Origin: Lederbergia citrea
GTDB taxonomy: Bacteria; Bacillota; Bacilli; Bacillales; Bacillaceae_C
Assembly (NCBI RefSeq): GCF_018343525.1
Contig: NZ_JAGYPH010000001.1
Coordinates: 310,001-374,000 of the forward strand
Direction: 5' to 3'
DNA length: 64,000 nt
A program made the translations under genes and the position numbers. Numbering within the stretch: the first letter of the stretch is position 1; each line of letters begins with the position of its first letter. Under the pieces are notes generated by a model. That model ran no database searches, was not told the origin of the DNA, and saw nothing but the letters and a program-made list of their open reading frames with translations. Shown piece after piece: positions 20,699 to 29,141 of this stretch.

Positions 20699-20854
20699 CA
20701 GATTGTCGACAAAAGGCATTGGGAACGCTGTTCTTCCAATGCCTTTTACGATTTTTTCATGATTTTTGCCTGATCCAAGGGATATCGGCGAAGATACTGA
20801 TCTTCGAGAGGGCACTGAAAAAGTCCACCTAACATAGTGGCTACACCAAACATT

Positions 20855-20983
20855 GTTGATTTGCGCTTCAGGCGGACGCTTTCCGCGGGGCGGGCGGTGA
20901 GCCTCCTCAGTCGCTTCGCGCCCTGCGGGGTCTCACCTGTCCCGCTAGTCCCGCAGGAGTCGCCGCCTTCCGCTCCAATCAAC
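20855..20983. repeat. GC-rich palindromic (MITE-like) repeat, full-length copy
   Basis: It begins GTTGATTTGCGC and ends CGCTCCAATCAAC, so the termini are inverted repeats. The interior includes GGCGGACGCTTTCCGCGG and a CCTGCGGGGTCTCACC stretch. About 129 bp, much richer in GC than its surroundings. Apparent reading frames inside it on both strands are composition artefacts. Shorter relatives lie at 2528-2567, 8495-8567 and 21286-21326. Confidence 0.75.
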
Positions 20984-21013
20984 GGAACCTGCTTAATACA
21001 AAGGGGTAAAATT

Positions 21014-21057
21014 AAAACACTGCTTTACTCCGATTAAATCGGATGAAGCAGTGTTTT
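21014..21057. terminator. Strong hairpin upstream of the transposase remnant
   Basis: AAAACACTGCTT pairs with AAGCAGTGTTTT, with inner CCGATT/AATCGG pairing. Such a hairpin at an IS end would shield the transposase from outside transcription. Confidence 0.6.
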
Positions 21058-21095
21058 ATTGTATAATAAACGTAATAAGTCCAGGTGGTGTCCCG

Positions 21096-21265
21096 ATGAT
21101 TTCCAATCAAGAAACTTTCATTCTCAACCCATACATGGCAATCTACGATATTGTTGTCCTAAAAGATAATATGCTTCGTCAAATTAATGAGCTTGTGGAT
21201 TTTACATTCATATTAGAAGAATTTGAAAATAAAATACTGTTTAGACAACGGGCGTAATGCGATTC
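21096..21265 (+). pseudogene. IS1182-family transposase, N-terminal fragment with frameshift
   Basis: ATG 21096 behind AGGTGG encodes MISNQETFILNPYMAIYD and continues INELVDFTFI, which I recognise as the start of IS1182-family transposases. Normal members continue NKYCLDNGRNAI. Here those residues appear only after shifting frame at the A-run near 21231, so one extra base truncates the protein at 53 residues (stop 21255-21257). Similarity disappears by about 21265, where a GC-rich hairpin begins. The other roughly 90% of the gene, including the catalytic domain, is missing. Confidence 0.7.
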
Positions 21266-21285
21266 CTCGCTTTATTGGTTTGGAG

Positions 21286-21326
21286 AAGCTTCCGCTCGCC
21301 CCGCGGAAAGCGAGCGGTAAGCTTCG
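21286..21326. repeat. GC-rich hairpin with CCCCGCGGAAAGCG core
   Basis: GAAGCTTCCGCTCGC and GCGAGCGGTAAGCTTC are inverted around CCCCGCGGAAA. The core matches the other GC-rich repeats, but the flanks differ. Confidence 0.65.
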
Positions 21327-21394
21327 GAAAACCCGCTCTATCCAATATAAAAAAAACTGTAGACAACTCGTTTTTTCGAGTTTGTCTACAGTCT

Positions 21395-21427
21395 AAAGCA
21401 TCGATTTACATATCGATGCTTTTTTGT
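21395..21427. terminator. Terminator, right copy of the duplication, shared with the amidase gene
   Basis: The same 27-bp hairpin as at 20672, here followed by TTTTTT on the + strand and preceded by A residues that would serve the minus-strand amidase gene. This is probably the right flank of the original bidirectional terminator. Confidence 0.75.
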
Positions 21428-21429
21428 GC

Positions 21430-22689
21430 TCAATTGTCAAAGTAATCAGCAAGGCCTTTATAGATGGCAGTTGCTATTGTATTCTGATATCTTTTTGTTC
21501 TGATTAATCCTTCTTCTGAAGGATTGCTAAGATAACCTAATTCGAGCAAAATAGATGGTCTTTGATGTTCTCTTAATACATAATAATCTCCATACCGAAC
21601 ACCACGGTCATTAATCTTAACTGCCTTAGAAATATTTTCATGGACGGAATCAGCCAATTTTTTTTCATAATCATAATAGTAATAAGAAGTGTGGCCAGTA
21701 ATTTTTTTATCTTGAATACTATCGTAATGTAGACTGATGAAGGCATCTGCGTCATTTGAAACAGCTAAGTTTTTCCGATTTTGCAAACTTATATATTCAT
21801 CTTCATTTCTTGTTAAAATGACATGCGCTCCGGAAGCCTTTAGTTTTTGAGCTAGAAGCCGAGCTGTTTCTAAAGTAACCTCTTTTTCTAATGTACCTTT
21901 TACTCCAGTCGCACCTTGATCACGACCGCCGTGTCCAGGGTCAATTACGATCATTTTTCCAGCAAGCCCTTTTTTTCCGACTGTTCTCTTACTTGTCTGA
22001 GAAACGATCCAGCTAGCCAAGAACCCTTTTTTGCCTGAATCAAATTCTATTTTGTACCAATCGTCATTTTTTTCAATGACTTTAAACACTTCTCCCGCTG
22101 ATGCATGACCGATAATTTTGGATTTTATAGCTGGCTTCTTACGGATGTTTGTCCCGTCATGCAACGTGCTTATAAATAACTCCGATGGTGGAGCTTCACT
22201 AATTGTGTTTTTTTGCAGTTCGATATAATTACTATTTGCCCAAGCTTCTCCTGATTGAAATTCAATTTGGCTCCAACCATTTTTCTCTTCCAAAACCTTT
22301 ACTGGATCTCCTTGATGCATCTTTCCAATAATTACCCCACTAAGACTTGGTTCTGAGCGGATATTTAAGAGGTCAACATTGATTATTCCTGTTTTGATTT
22401 CTGATTTGGCTGCTTGTTTTTTGGCCAGCCAATCTGCAATCCAACCTTTTTTACCAGACGAAAGCCTGATTTCATACCAACCGCTTTTTATACTTTCAAT
22501 AGGATAAGTTTCTCCCTTTTTAATTTGGGTAATAATAGAATAAGATGTGCCTGGCTGTTCCCGTACATTGACGATATCACCCGTAATAATTACCGATGCC
22601 GAATCCGCTTGGGTCACAGGAGAATAACGCATAATGGCAACGAAGAGCACTAATATAATAACAATAAAGAAGATTAATTTTTTCCCCAA
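21430..22689 (-). CDS. N-acetylmuramoyl-L-alanine amidase with three SH3b domains (YrvJ-like)
   Basis: A 419-residue secreted or membrane-anchored cell-wall hydrolase. An N-terminal hydrophobic segment (about residues 4-20) is followed by three bacterial SH3 repeats (about 30-90, 98-155 and 165-225, each with an NIR/NVRxxP motif). The Amidase_3 domain follows. Its zinc ligands are visible as the His in IDPGHGG, the Glu in GTLEKEV and the His in ISLHYDS, with the catalytic Glu in LLELGYL. TTG 22689 is chosen because AAAGGCGG precedes it; the ATG at 22707 overlaps that site. Position matches yrvJ of B. subtilis. All catalytic residues are present. Confidence 0.9.
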   Translation of the reverse strand: MGKKLIFFIVIILVLFVAIMRYSPVTQADSASVIITGDIVNVREQPGTSYSIITQIKKGETYPIESIKSGWYEIRLSSGKKGWIADWLAKKQAAKSEIKTGIINVDLLNIRSEPSLSGVIIGKMHQGDPVKVLEEKNGWSQIEFQSGEAWANSNYIELQKNTISEAPPSELFISTLHDGTNIRKKPAIKSKIIGHASAGEVFKVIEKNDDWYKIEFDSGKKGFLASWIVSQTSKRTVGKKGLAGKMIVIDPGHGGRDQGATGVKGTLEKEVTLETARLLAQKLKASGAHVILTRNEDEYISLQNRKNLAVSNDADAFISLHYDSIQDKKITGHTSYYYYDYEKKLADSVHENISKAVKINDRGVRYGDYYVLREHQRPSILLELGYLSNPSEEGLIRTKRYQNTIATAIYKGLADYFDN

Positions 22690-22851
22690 GTTGCAACCGC
22701 CTTTCACACACTACTTTAAATATTCATTGTATCAACTTTAATAGAGCCTAATCAAATTAATTCGAGATAAACATCCAAAATCCTTTTTATATTCATAGAA
22801 TGAACCGTAATTGGAGAGTATATAAATAGCATAAAATTAGGAGGCACGAAA

Positions 22852-23022
22852 TTGAGAGCAAACGAACAAAATCGAATGGCATCTTATAGTTCAGTTGATT
22901 ACATTAATTTTAAAAATAGTGCAGTTAAAGAAAATTACTCCATTCAAGGAGATTCAACCGCAGAATACGGGTTCGCATTATCAGATATCCCGTCATTGAA
23001 ACAACAGTTAGAGCGTTCGTAA
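22852..23022 (+). CDS. Unrecognised 56-residue small protein
   Basis: A TTG-initiated frame of 57 codons lies behind a clean TTAGGAGGCACGAAA ribosome site. It encodes a polar protein beginning MRANEQNRMASYSSVDYIN and ending LKQQLERS, with no cysteine, no membrane segment and no domain I know. It lies in the 0.7-kb space between the divergent amidase gene and the hisS T-box leader, and ends 16 bp before the hisS promoter. The ribosome site and codon use make it more likely real than chance. The abundance of Asn, Ser, Gln and Tyr would suit a small sporulation-associated protein, but that is only a guess. Confidence 0.6.
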   Translation: MRANEQNRMASYSSVDYINFKNSAVKENYSIQGDSTAEYGFALSDIPSLKQQLERS

Positions 23023-23038
23023 GAAAGTAGCTATAGTA

Positions 23039-23067
23039 TTGACAAATATTGCTCGTGTCCGTATGAT
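23039..23067 (+). promoter_or_regulatory. Sigma-A promoter of the hisS-aspS leader
   Basis: TTGACA (23039-23044), 17 bp, TATGAT (23062-23067). Transcription would begin near 23074 and run through the T-box leader. Confidence 0.75.
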
Positions 23068-23073
23068 AAATGA

Positions 23074-23360
23074 ATAAATAAAATTACATGTTAATATGTA
23101 GCCAATGATGGAAAAAGTAATTGGGATTTGAATGAAAAGAGAAGAGATGCCTAGGCTGAAAGCATTTCTGCATATCGACTCAATGAAAGACATTCCGTAG
23201 GCCTCCGCTTCGAACAGTTATAACCTAGTAGAGACGGACGTATTCAGGCGATAACTGTTTAAGTGGAAGCTGAAGGAATTCAGCTTCAAAAAGGGTGGCA
23301 CCGCGGGAAAAAACTCTCGTCCCTTGTTTTTCGGAACAAGGGACTGAGGGTTTTTTTTTG
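23074..23360 (+). promoter_or_regulatory. T-box leader of hisS-aspS
   Basis: The T-box core AGGGTGGCACCGCGG is at 23292-23306. It is followed by a long terminator hairpin (CCCTTG...CAAGGG, 23314-23359) with nine T residues. Upstream lies the stem I region (from about 23105), with GGCTGAAAGCATTTC as its apical part. Uncharged tRNA should stabilise the antiterminator and turn on both synthetase genes. A candidate specifier is GAC (Asp) at 23177-23179 on the 3' side of stem I; I see no convincing CAC (His) there. The specifier call is tentative. Confidence 0.85.
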
Positions 23361-23388
23361 TTTATTTAAAATAGAAGGGGGCAATAAA

Positions 23389-24660
23389 GTGGCCATACAA
23401 ATACCGAGAGGTACACAAGATATTCTTCCGGGAGAAGTCGAAAAATGGCAGTTAATTGAGGAAACTGCAAAGGAAATATGCCGTAAATATCAATATCAAG
23501 AAATAAGAACACCTATTTTTGAACAAACAGAACTATTTCTGCGGGGTGTGGGGGATACAACAGATATCGTCCAAAAAGAAATGTATACATTTGAAGATCG
23601 CGGAGGAAGGAGTTTAACGCTTCGACCTGAAGGCACTGCTGCCGTTGTGCGTTCGTTTGCAGAAAATAAAATGTATGGGGGCGCCAATCAGCCAGTTAAA
23701 CTTTATTATTTAGGACCAATGTTTCGATACGAGCGTCCACAAGCAGGCAGATATCGCCAATTTGTCCAATTTGGCATTGAAGCATTGGGAAGCATGGATC
23801 CGGCAATTGATGCAGAAGTCATTTCACTGGCCATGGAGCTATACAAAGCACTTGGTCTAAAAAAATTGCGGCTTGTTATTAATAGTCTTGGTGACAGTGA
23901 AAGTAGGACTGCCCATCGAAATGCTCTCATCAACCATTTCCAACCAAGAATTGATGAGTTTTGTGGAGACTGTCAAAACAGATTAGAAAAAAATCCACTT
24001 AGAATTCTTGATTGTAAAAAAGATCATAACCATGAATTGATGAAAACGGCACCTTCCATACTCGAATATTTGAACGAAGATTCACGTCTCTATTTTGAAA
24101 AAGTAAAACAATACTTGTCTGCAATGGAAATTGACTATGTTGTTGATTCCACCTTAGTAAGAGGATTGGATTACTATAACCACACAGCTTTTGAAATCAT
24201 GAGTGAAGCAGAAGGATTTGGCGCCATTACTACACTTTGCGGGGGCGGAAGATATAATGGCCTCGTTCGAGAAATGGGGGGGCCAGATACACCTGGGATT
24301 GGATTCGCTTTAAGTGTAGAAAGGCTAATCAGCGCCATGGATGCTGAAGGTGTGGATTTACAGTCTGAGAAAAAAATCGATTGCTTCATCGTTGCACTCG
24401 GTGAAGAAGCAAGAGACCATTCAGTTATATTGCTTCAGAATTTGCGTCATGCAGGCTTTTCAGCTGAACGAGATTATCTGGAACGCAAAATCAAAGCGCA
24501 ATTTAAAGCTGCTGAACGGCTCGGCGCTAATTTTGCGATTATTATTGGTGAAGATGAATTGAAGTCTGGTGTAGCGGCAGTGAAAAATTTAGAAACTGGT
24601 GAGCAAAAAGAACTTACGTTGAACAATTTTGTAAAAGAATTTAGCATGCTGAGCCAATAA
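23389..24660 (+). CDS. hisS: Histidyl-tRNA synthetase
   Basis: A 423-residue class II synthetase. It begins [16 protein letters not shown] and shows motif 2 ([18 protein letters not shown], about residues 110-128). The histidine-specific block [15 protein letters not shown] and the motif 3 segment [11 protein letters not shown] follow. A C-terminal anticodon-binding domain covers about the last 95 residues. Translation starts at GTG 23389 behind AGAAGGGGG; the frame extends upstream only into the T-box leader. aspS follows 12 bp downstream. Confidence 0.97.
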   Translation: MAIQIPRGTQDILPGEVEKWQLIEETAKEICRKYQYQEIRTPIFEQTELFLRGVGDTTDIVQKEMYTFEDRGGRSLTLRPEGTAAVVRSFAENKMYGGANQPVKLYYLGPMFRYERPQAGRYRQFVQFGIEALGSMDPAIDAEVISLAMELYKALGLKKLRLVINSLGDSESRTAHRNALINHFQPRIDEFCGDCQNRLEKNPLRILDCKKDHNHELMKTAPSILEYLNEDSRLYFEKVKQYLSAMEIDYVVDSTLVRGLDYYNHTAFEIMSEAEGFGAITTLCGGGRYNGLVREMGGPDTPGIGFALSVERLISAMDAEGVDLQSEKKIDCFIVALGEEARDHSVILLQNLRHAGFSAERDYLERKIKAQFKAAERLGANFAIIIGEDELKSGVAAVKNLETGEQKELTLNNFVKEFSMLSQ

Positions 24661-24672
24661 GGGGGATTATCC

Positions 24673-26466
24673 ATGTTTGGAAGAACGTATTACTGCGGTG
24701 AGATTACTGAAAAGTCGATTGGAGAATCAGTCGTCTTAAAAGGTTGGGTACAAAGGCGTCGTGATTTGGGCGGGTTAATATTTATTGATCTTCGTGACCG
24801 CTCAGGAATTGTACAAATCGTTTTCAATCCAGAAATTTCACAGGCAGCTTTAGAAACTGCTGAAAAGATACGCAATGAATATGTTGTCGATGTCAGGGGA
24901 ACGGTCGTTGCTAGAAATGAAGGAACAGTCAATGAGAATTTAAAAACAGGTAAAATTGAAATAAGCGTTACAGACGTAACCATAATAAATGAAGCAAAAA
25001 CGCCACCGTTTATGATTGAAAATAAGGCTGAAGCTGCTGAGGATATTCGGTTGAAGTACCGTTATCTCGATTTACGTAGACCAGAAATGTTTGATGTTTT
25101 TAAAATGCGCTCTGATATTACAAAAGCAATCCGGAACTTTTTGGATGAAGAAGGTTTTCTAGATATTGAAACGCCCATTTTAACTAAAAGTACACCAGAA
25201 GGCGCACGTGACTATTTAGTTCCAAGCAGGGTTCATCCTGGTGAGTTTTTTGCATTGCCACAATCGCCGCAAATTTTCAAACAATTATTGATGGTTAGTG
25301 GTTTTGAAAAGTATTATCAAATTGCAAGATGCTTCCGGGATGAAGACTTACGCGCTGATCGTCAACCGGAATTTACGCAAATTGATATTGAAGCAAGCTT
25401 TATGAGCCAAGATGATATTAGAAATATGATTGAACGAATGATGAAACAGGTCATGTTAACAGCAAAAGGCATTGACATAGAAACTCCTTTTCCAATTATG
25501 GCTTATGATGATGCCATGGAAAGATTTGGTTCAGATAAACCAGATACCCGTTTTGAGATGGAACTGAAAGATATTTCAAATCTTGTCGAACACTCTGATT
25601 TCAAAGTTTTTGCCAATGCGATATCCTCAGGCGGGCAAGTAAAATCCCTTGTTGTTAAGGGTGGTGCTGATCAATATTCGAGGAAAGATATTGATGGACT
25701 CGGGGAATTTGCTGCTGTCTATGGTGCCAAAGGACTTGCTTGGCTGAAGGTGGAAGCAGAAGGTTTGAAAGGTCCAATTGCCAAGTTCTTTTCCACTGAT
25801 GAGCAAAAGAATCTTTGTGCACAAGTATCAGCAGAACCGGGAGACTTGCTATTGTTCGCAGCCGATAACCGGAAAGTCGTTGCTGAATCTTTGGGGGCTT
25901 TACGGCTTAAGCTTGGTAAGGACCTCGGCTTAATTGATGAGAGTAAATATAATTTCCTTTGGGTAACTGATTGGCCGCTTCTTGAGTATGATGAAGGCGA
26001 AAATCGCTTTTATGCGGCACATCATCCGTTTACAATGCCGGTTCGTGAGGATCTTGAAAAGCTAGAAACAGATCCAGCAAATGTTCGGGCTCAAGCTTAT
26101 GACCTTGTTTTGAATGGATATGAGCTTGGCGGAGGCTCACTCCGAATATTCGAGCGAGATGTTCAAGAGAAAATGTTTAAAGTACTTGGCTTTTCAGAAG
26201 AAGAGGCAAAAGAGCAATTCGGCTTTTTACTTGAGGCTTTTGAATATGGAACACCTCCGCATGGCGGCATCGCACTGGGACTTGATAGAATGGTTATGCT
26301 GCTTGCTGGCCGGAACAGCCTCCGGGATACGATTGCCTTCCCTAAAACAGCAAGTGCAGGTGATTTGTTGATGAAAGCACCTGATACAGTAAGTGAAGCG
26401 CAATTAACAGAACTGCATTTATCTATTAACAAAAAGCAGGATGCAAAGGTTGGCAATATTCTTTAA
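24673..26466 (+). CDS. aspS: Aspartyl-tRNA synthetase
   Basis: A 597-residue bacterial-type AspRS. The N-terminal OB-fold anticodon-binding domain (about 1-105) contains [20 protein letters not shown]. Class II motifs follow: motif 2 [20 protein letters not shown] near residue 217 and motif 3 [13 protein letters not shown] near residue 535. The GAD insertion lies between them. Length and motifs fit the bacterial enzyme, which pairs with the hisS T-box operon. Confidence 0.97.
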   Translation: MFGRTYYCGEITEKSIGESVVLKGWVQRRRDLGGLIFIDLRDRSGIVQIVFNPEISQAALETAEKIRNEYVVDVRGTVVARNEGTVNENLKTGKIEISVTDVTIINEAKTPPFMIENKAEAAEDIRLKYRYLDLRRPEMFDVFKMRSDITKAIRNFLDEEGFLDIETPILTKSTPEGARDYLVPSRVHPGEFFALPQSPQIFKQLLMVSGFEKYYQIARCFRDEDLRADRQPEFTQIDIEASFMSQDDIRNMIERMMKQVMLTAKGIDIETPFPIMAYDDAMERFGSDKPDTRFEMELKDISNLVEHSDFKVFANAISSGGQVKSLVVKGGADQYSRKDIDGLGEFAAVYGAKGLAWLKVEAEGLKGPIAKFFSTDEQKNLCAQVSAEPGDLLLFAADNRKVVAESLGALRLKLGKDLGLIDESKYNFLWVTDWPLLEYDEGENRFYAAHHPFTMPVREDLEKLETDPANVRAQAYDLVLNGYELGGGSLRIFERDVQEKMFKVLGFSEEEAKEQFGFLLEAFEYGTPPHGGIALGLDRMVMLLAGRNSLRDTIAFPKTASAGDLLMKAPDTVSEAQLTELHLSINKKQDAKVGNIL

Positions 26467-26504
26467 TAAGCTAAAAATGTGAGAAAATTACTATATATAT
26501 TTGT

Positions 26505-26533
26505 TTGAAAAAAATTTTTTCCTGTGTTAATAT
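26505..26533 (+). promoter_or_regulatory. Sigma-A promoter of the 6S RNA gene
   Basis: TTGAAA (26505-26510), a 17-bp spacer, TAATAT (26528-26533) preceded by TGTG. The start site is expected near 26540. Confidence 0.6.
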
Positions 26534-26539
26534 GTAAGC

Positions 26540-26740
26540 AAGAAGAAAAGTCCTGATGTGTTCGTCTTAGCACCTTATTGTTTTGACCTACAAGTCTTAC
26601 CAAAGGGAGTCTGGAGTTTCTGGACTGAATGCATGCCTCCAAGAGAGGACGCGTGAGGCCTGGAGCAGGACACCCACCTGCTTAGAGCAGGCTCAAAACA
26701 TAGGATTTATGGGGACGGCACGATTGGGACTTTTCACCAA
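26540..26740 (+). ncRNA. 6S RNA (SsrS/BsrA type)
   Basis: About 200 nt between aspS and tcdA, the position of bsrA (6S-1) in B. subtilis. The outer ends pair: AAAAGTCC (26546-26553) with GGGACTTTT (26726-26734). Inside, GC-rich arms flank an unpaired centre, as expected for an RNA that mimics an open promoter and binds sigma-A RNA polymerase. A promoter precedes it and a terminator hairpin follows. Ends are approximate. Confidence 0.85.
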
Positions 26741-26755
26741 TACTTAAATGATCAT

Positions 26756-26788
26756 GCAACCGACATTTCTGGCGGTTGCTTTTTATTT
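26756..26788 (+). terminator. Terminator downstream of 6S RNA
   Basis: GCAACCG pairs with CGGTTGC, followed by CTTTTTATTTTG. Confidence 0.75.
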
Positions 26789-26802
26789 TGCCTTTTTGTG
26801 GC

Positions 26803-26843
26803 AATTCGACAGGTGACAGGCACGGCCCGAATTATGTCGAATT
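26803..26843. repeat. Short inverted-repeat element around AGGTGACAGGCACGG
   Basis: AATTCGAC (26803-26810) and GTCGAATT (26836-26843) bracket AGGTGACAGGCACGGCCC. The inner motif resembles a short repeat I remember from other Bacillus intergenic regions. Only one copy is seen in this window. Confidence 0.4.
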
Positions 26844-26931
26844 TGTTTGTGCTTGCTTTTTTATACATGTTTCACTTATTCTAAGTCAGGATAGTAAAAG
26901 AGTATGATATATTAATTTGGAGTTGAATCTT

Positions 26932-27699
26932 ATGTTGCATCAATTTTCGAGAAATGAATTGGCTATTGGAAAAAAAGGCCTCGATTTAATGAAGAACAGC
27001 TCTGTTGCAATTCTTGGTGTTGGCGGTGTCGGAACCTTTGCCGCAGAAGCACTGGCAAGATCTGGTGTCGGAAAACTGATTCTCGTTGATAAAGATGATG
27101 TCGATATTACGAATGTGAATAGGCAAATCATTGCCCTCTTGTCTACTGTTGGACAGCCAAAGGTGGATCTGATGAAGGAACGGATTAAGGATATTAATCC
27201 CGATTGTGAAGTAATTGCTCTGAAAATGTTTTACACAGAAGAAACATACGAAGAGTTTTTTCAACACAAACCCGATTTTGTCGTAGATGCGTCAGATACG
27301 ATTGCTTATAAAATCCACCTGATCAAGGAGTGTCTGAAACGCGATATTCCGATGATTTCCTCCATGGGTGCGGCGAATAAAATGGATCCGACCCGGTTTA
27401 TGATTAAGGATATTTTCAAAACGCATACTGATCCGATTGCAAAAGTAATCAGGACAAGACTACGTAAAGAAGGATACAAAAAAGGCGTACCTGTTGTCTT
27501 CTCGGATGAAAGTCCAATCGTCATTAGGGAAGATGTAAAAGAAGAAGTTGGTAAAAAAGATTCTGAAATTAGAAAAGCGCAAATGCCTCCATCTTCAAAT
27601 GCCTTTGTTCCTTCGGCAGCTGGACTCATTATGGCTAGTCATGTTGTTCGGGAGATTTTAAAAGACATCCATATTCAACGTGTGAAAGATGAAAAATAA
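26932..27699 (+). CDS. tcdA: tRNA threonylcarbamoyladenosine dehydratase TcdA
   Basis: A 255-residue E1/ThiF-like ATP-dependent enzyme that cyclises t6A37 of tRNA to ct6A. The Rossmann nucleotide motif is ILGVGGVGTFAAEALARSG near residue 27. VDKDDVDITNVNRQ follows near residue 51, and VVDASDTIAYK and SMGAANKMDP lie further on. No CxxC zinc pair is seen, which is normal for this subfamily. ATG 26932 is chosen behind TTTGGAG; the in-frame TTG at 26917 would place that site inside the gene. Position matches yrvM of B. subtilis. Confidence 0.93.
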   Translation: MLHQFSRNELAIGKKGLDLMKNSSVAILGVGGVGTFAAEALARSGVGKLILVDKDDVDITNVNRQIIALLSTVGQPKVDLMKERIKDINPDCEVIALKMFYTEETYEEFFQHKPDFVVDASDTIAYKIHLIKECLKRDIPMISSMGAANKMDPTRFMIKDIFKTHTDPIAKVIRTRLRKEGYKKGVPVVFSDESPIVIREDVKEEVGKKDSEIRKAQMPPSSNAFVPSAAGLIMASHVVREILKDIHIQRVKDEK

Positions 27700-27700
27700 G

Positions 27701-27746
27701 GAAAAGGAGGCGGCTCATAAAAATGAGCCGCCTCCTTTTCCTTTTT
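27701..27746. terminator. Bidirectional terminator between tcdA and rarA
   Basis: An 18-bp perfect stem (GAAAAGGAGGCGGCTCAT and its complement) around an AAAA loop, followed by a T-rich stretch. It serves both converging genes. Confidence 0.95.
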
Positions 27747-27752
27747 TAACTT

Positions 27753-29021
27753 TCAGGATTTTATAATTTTTTCATAAATAGTTGCGAGTGCCTGCTCGAA
27801 TTTACCGGTTCGTTTTGGTTTATAATATTGTTTGTTTTTTAGTTTATCAGGCAAATACTGCTGCTTTACCCAGCCGCTTTCATAATCATGCGGGAATTTA
27901 TAATCAATGCCTCTCCCAAGTGCAGCGGCTCCTTTATAATGTGCATCTTTCAAATGTAAAGGCACGTCGCCACTTCGCCCAGCCCGAATATCCGATAGTG
28001 CTTCATCAATTGCACTAATTGCTGAATTGGACTTTGGAGACAAGCAAAGTTCAATCACTGCATTTGCCAACGGAATCCTTGCTTCAGGAAATCCAATTTT
28101 TTCTGCCGTCTGTATGGCTGCAAGCGTTCTTGGACCGGCTTGAGGATTGGCTAGACCAATATCTTCATAGGCAATGACAAGTAACCTGCGAGAAATACTT
28201 GGAAGATCACCCGCTTCAATCAAACGGCCGAGATAATGCAGCGCAGCATTCGCATCACTTCCCCTAATTGATTTCTGGAACCCACTCAAAACATCATAAT
28301 GGGCATCCCCATCTTTATCATGAGCAAGACTTTTCTTCTGAAGGCACTCCTCAGCAATTGCGGTTGTAATCCGAATGATTCCCTTTTCATCAGGTTCTGT
28401 AGATAAGACAGCAAGTTCCAAGGCATTTAATGCACTTCTTGCATCCCCATTGCTTGCTGCAGCAAAATGATGAAATGCATTTTCTTCTAAGTCGATGTCA
28501 TATTTACCTAACCCTCGGTCTTCATCGGAAAGAGCTCTTTGTAAAGTTAACTCCATATCATCTTCAGTAAGGGGAAACAGTTCAAAAATCTGGCAACGGC
28601 TTCTAATTGCGGGGTTAATGGCATGATAAGGATTACTTGTTGTGGCACCGATTAAAATAATCATACCGTTTTCCAAATACGGCAACAGAAAGTCCTGCTT
28701 GCCTTTGTCCAAGCGATGAACTTCATCAAGGAGTAGAATTACTTTCCCGCTCATCTTCGCTTCTGCAGCTACAATTTCCATATCCTTTTTATTATTTGTA
28801 ACGGCATTTAACGTTCTAAAAGCATATTTAGTACTGCCGGCAATCGCGCTTGCGATGGATGTTTTGCCAATCCCGGGCGGACCATATAATATCATGGAAG
28901 ATAGTTGCTTTGCTTTGACCATTCTTGCAATGATTTTTCCCTCACCAACGAGATGCTGTTGACCAGCAACTTCCTCGATGGAGCGAGGCCGCATTCTAAA
29001 TGCCAATGGCTGAACTTTCAT
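27753..29021 (-). CDS. rarA: Replication-associated recombination protein RarA (MgsA)
   Basis: A 422-residue AAA+ ATPase of the RarA/MgsA/WRNIP1 family, related to clamp-loader subunits and acting at stalled replication forks. Walker A is YGPPGIGKTS near residue 48. Walker B is LLLDEVHRL near residue 100, sensor 1 is IGATTSNPYHAINPA, and the C-terminal tetramerisation domain contains GDVPLHLKDAHYKGAAALGRG. The start MKVQPLAFRMRP at 29021 sits 6 bp behind GGAGGAG; upstream in-frame starts are too close to or before that site. Matches yrvN of B. subtilis. Confidence 0.95.
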   Translation of the reverse strand: MKVQPLAFRMRPRSIEEVAGQQHLVGEGKIIARMVKAKQLSSMILYGPPGIGKTSIASAIAGSTKYAFRTLNAVTNNKKDMEIVAAEAKMSGKVILLLDEVHRLDKGKQDFLLPYLENGMIILIGATTSNPYHAINPAIRSRCQIFELFPLTEDDMELTLQRALSDEDRGLGKYDIDLEENAFHHFAAASNGDARSALNALELAVLSTEPDEKGIIRITTAIAEECLQKKSLAHDKDGDAHYDVLSGFQKSIRGSDANAALHYLGRLIEAGDLPSISRRLLVIAYEDIGLANPQAGPRTLAAIQTAEKIGFPEARIPLANAVIELCLSPKSNSAISAIDEALSDIRAGRSGDVPLHLKDAHYKGAAALGRGIDYKFPHDYESGWVKQQYLPDKLKNKQYYKPKRTGKFEQALATIYEKIIKS

Positions 29022-29105
29022 AAACATCTCCTCCAAACTGACGTTCTCTTTTCTCATACTTCCATCATATCAAATCAAGCGCTAGTATGCATATAAGAAA
29101 GTGAA

Positions 29106-29116
29106 TATGGTATAAT
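29106..29116 (+). promoter_or_regulatory. Extended -10 promoter of the yczE-like/cymR/iscS/mnmA operon
   Basis: TATGGTATAAT is an extended -10 about 25 bp before the first gene. The -35 region is weak. Confidence 0.5.
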
Positions 29117-29141
29117 GGAGTAATGCAAAGGAGCACATAAA

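Larger units (their letters stand above)
20699..21394 (+). mobile_element. Degenerate IS1182-type element remnant between dtd and the amidase gene
   Basis: The segment sits precisely between two exact 27-bp copies of the dtd terminator. Its ends resemble imperfect inverted repeats (CAGATTGTCGACAAA on the left, TTTGTCTACAGTC on the right). Inside are a block shared with the bofC spacer (20808-20826), a 129-bp GC-rich palindrome, a promoter-distal hairpin (21014-21057), a broken transposase start and a second GC-rich hairpin. It looks like nested remains rather than a working transposon. The exact ends are inferred. Confidence 0.6.

Noticed and set aside
20746..21037. Two apparent genes on opposite strands in the dtd-amidase gap
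   Set aside because: They run through a GC-rich palindromic repeat, have no convincing ribosome site and no recognisable domain.
26540..26740. Riboswitch or T-box for tcdA
   Set aside because: There is no T-box core. A terminator separates it from tcdA, and its closing stem and location match 6S RNA.
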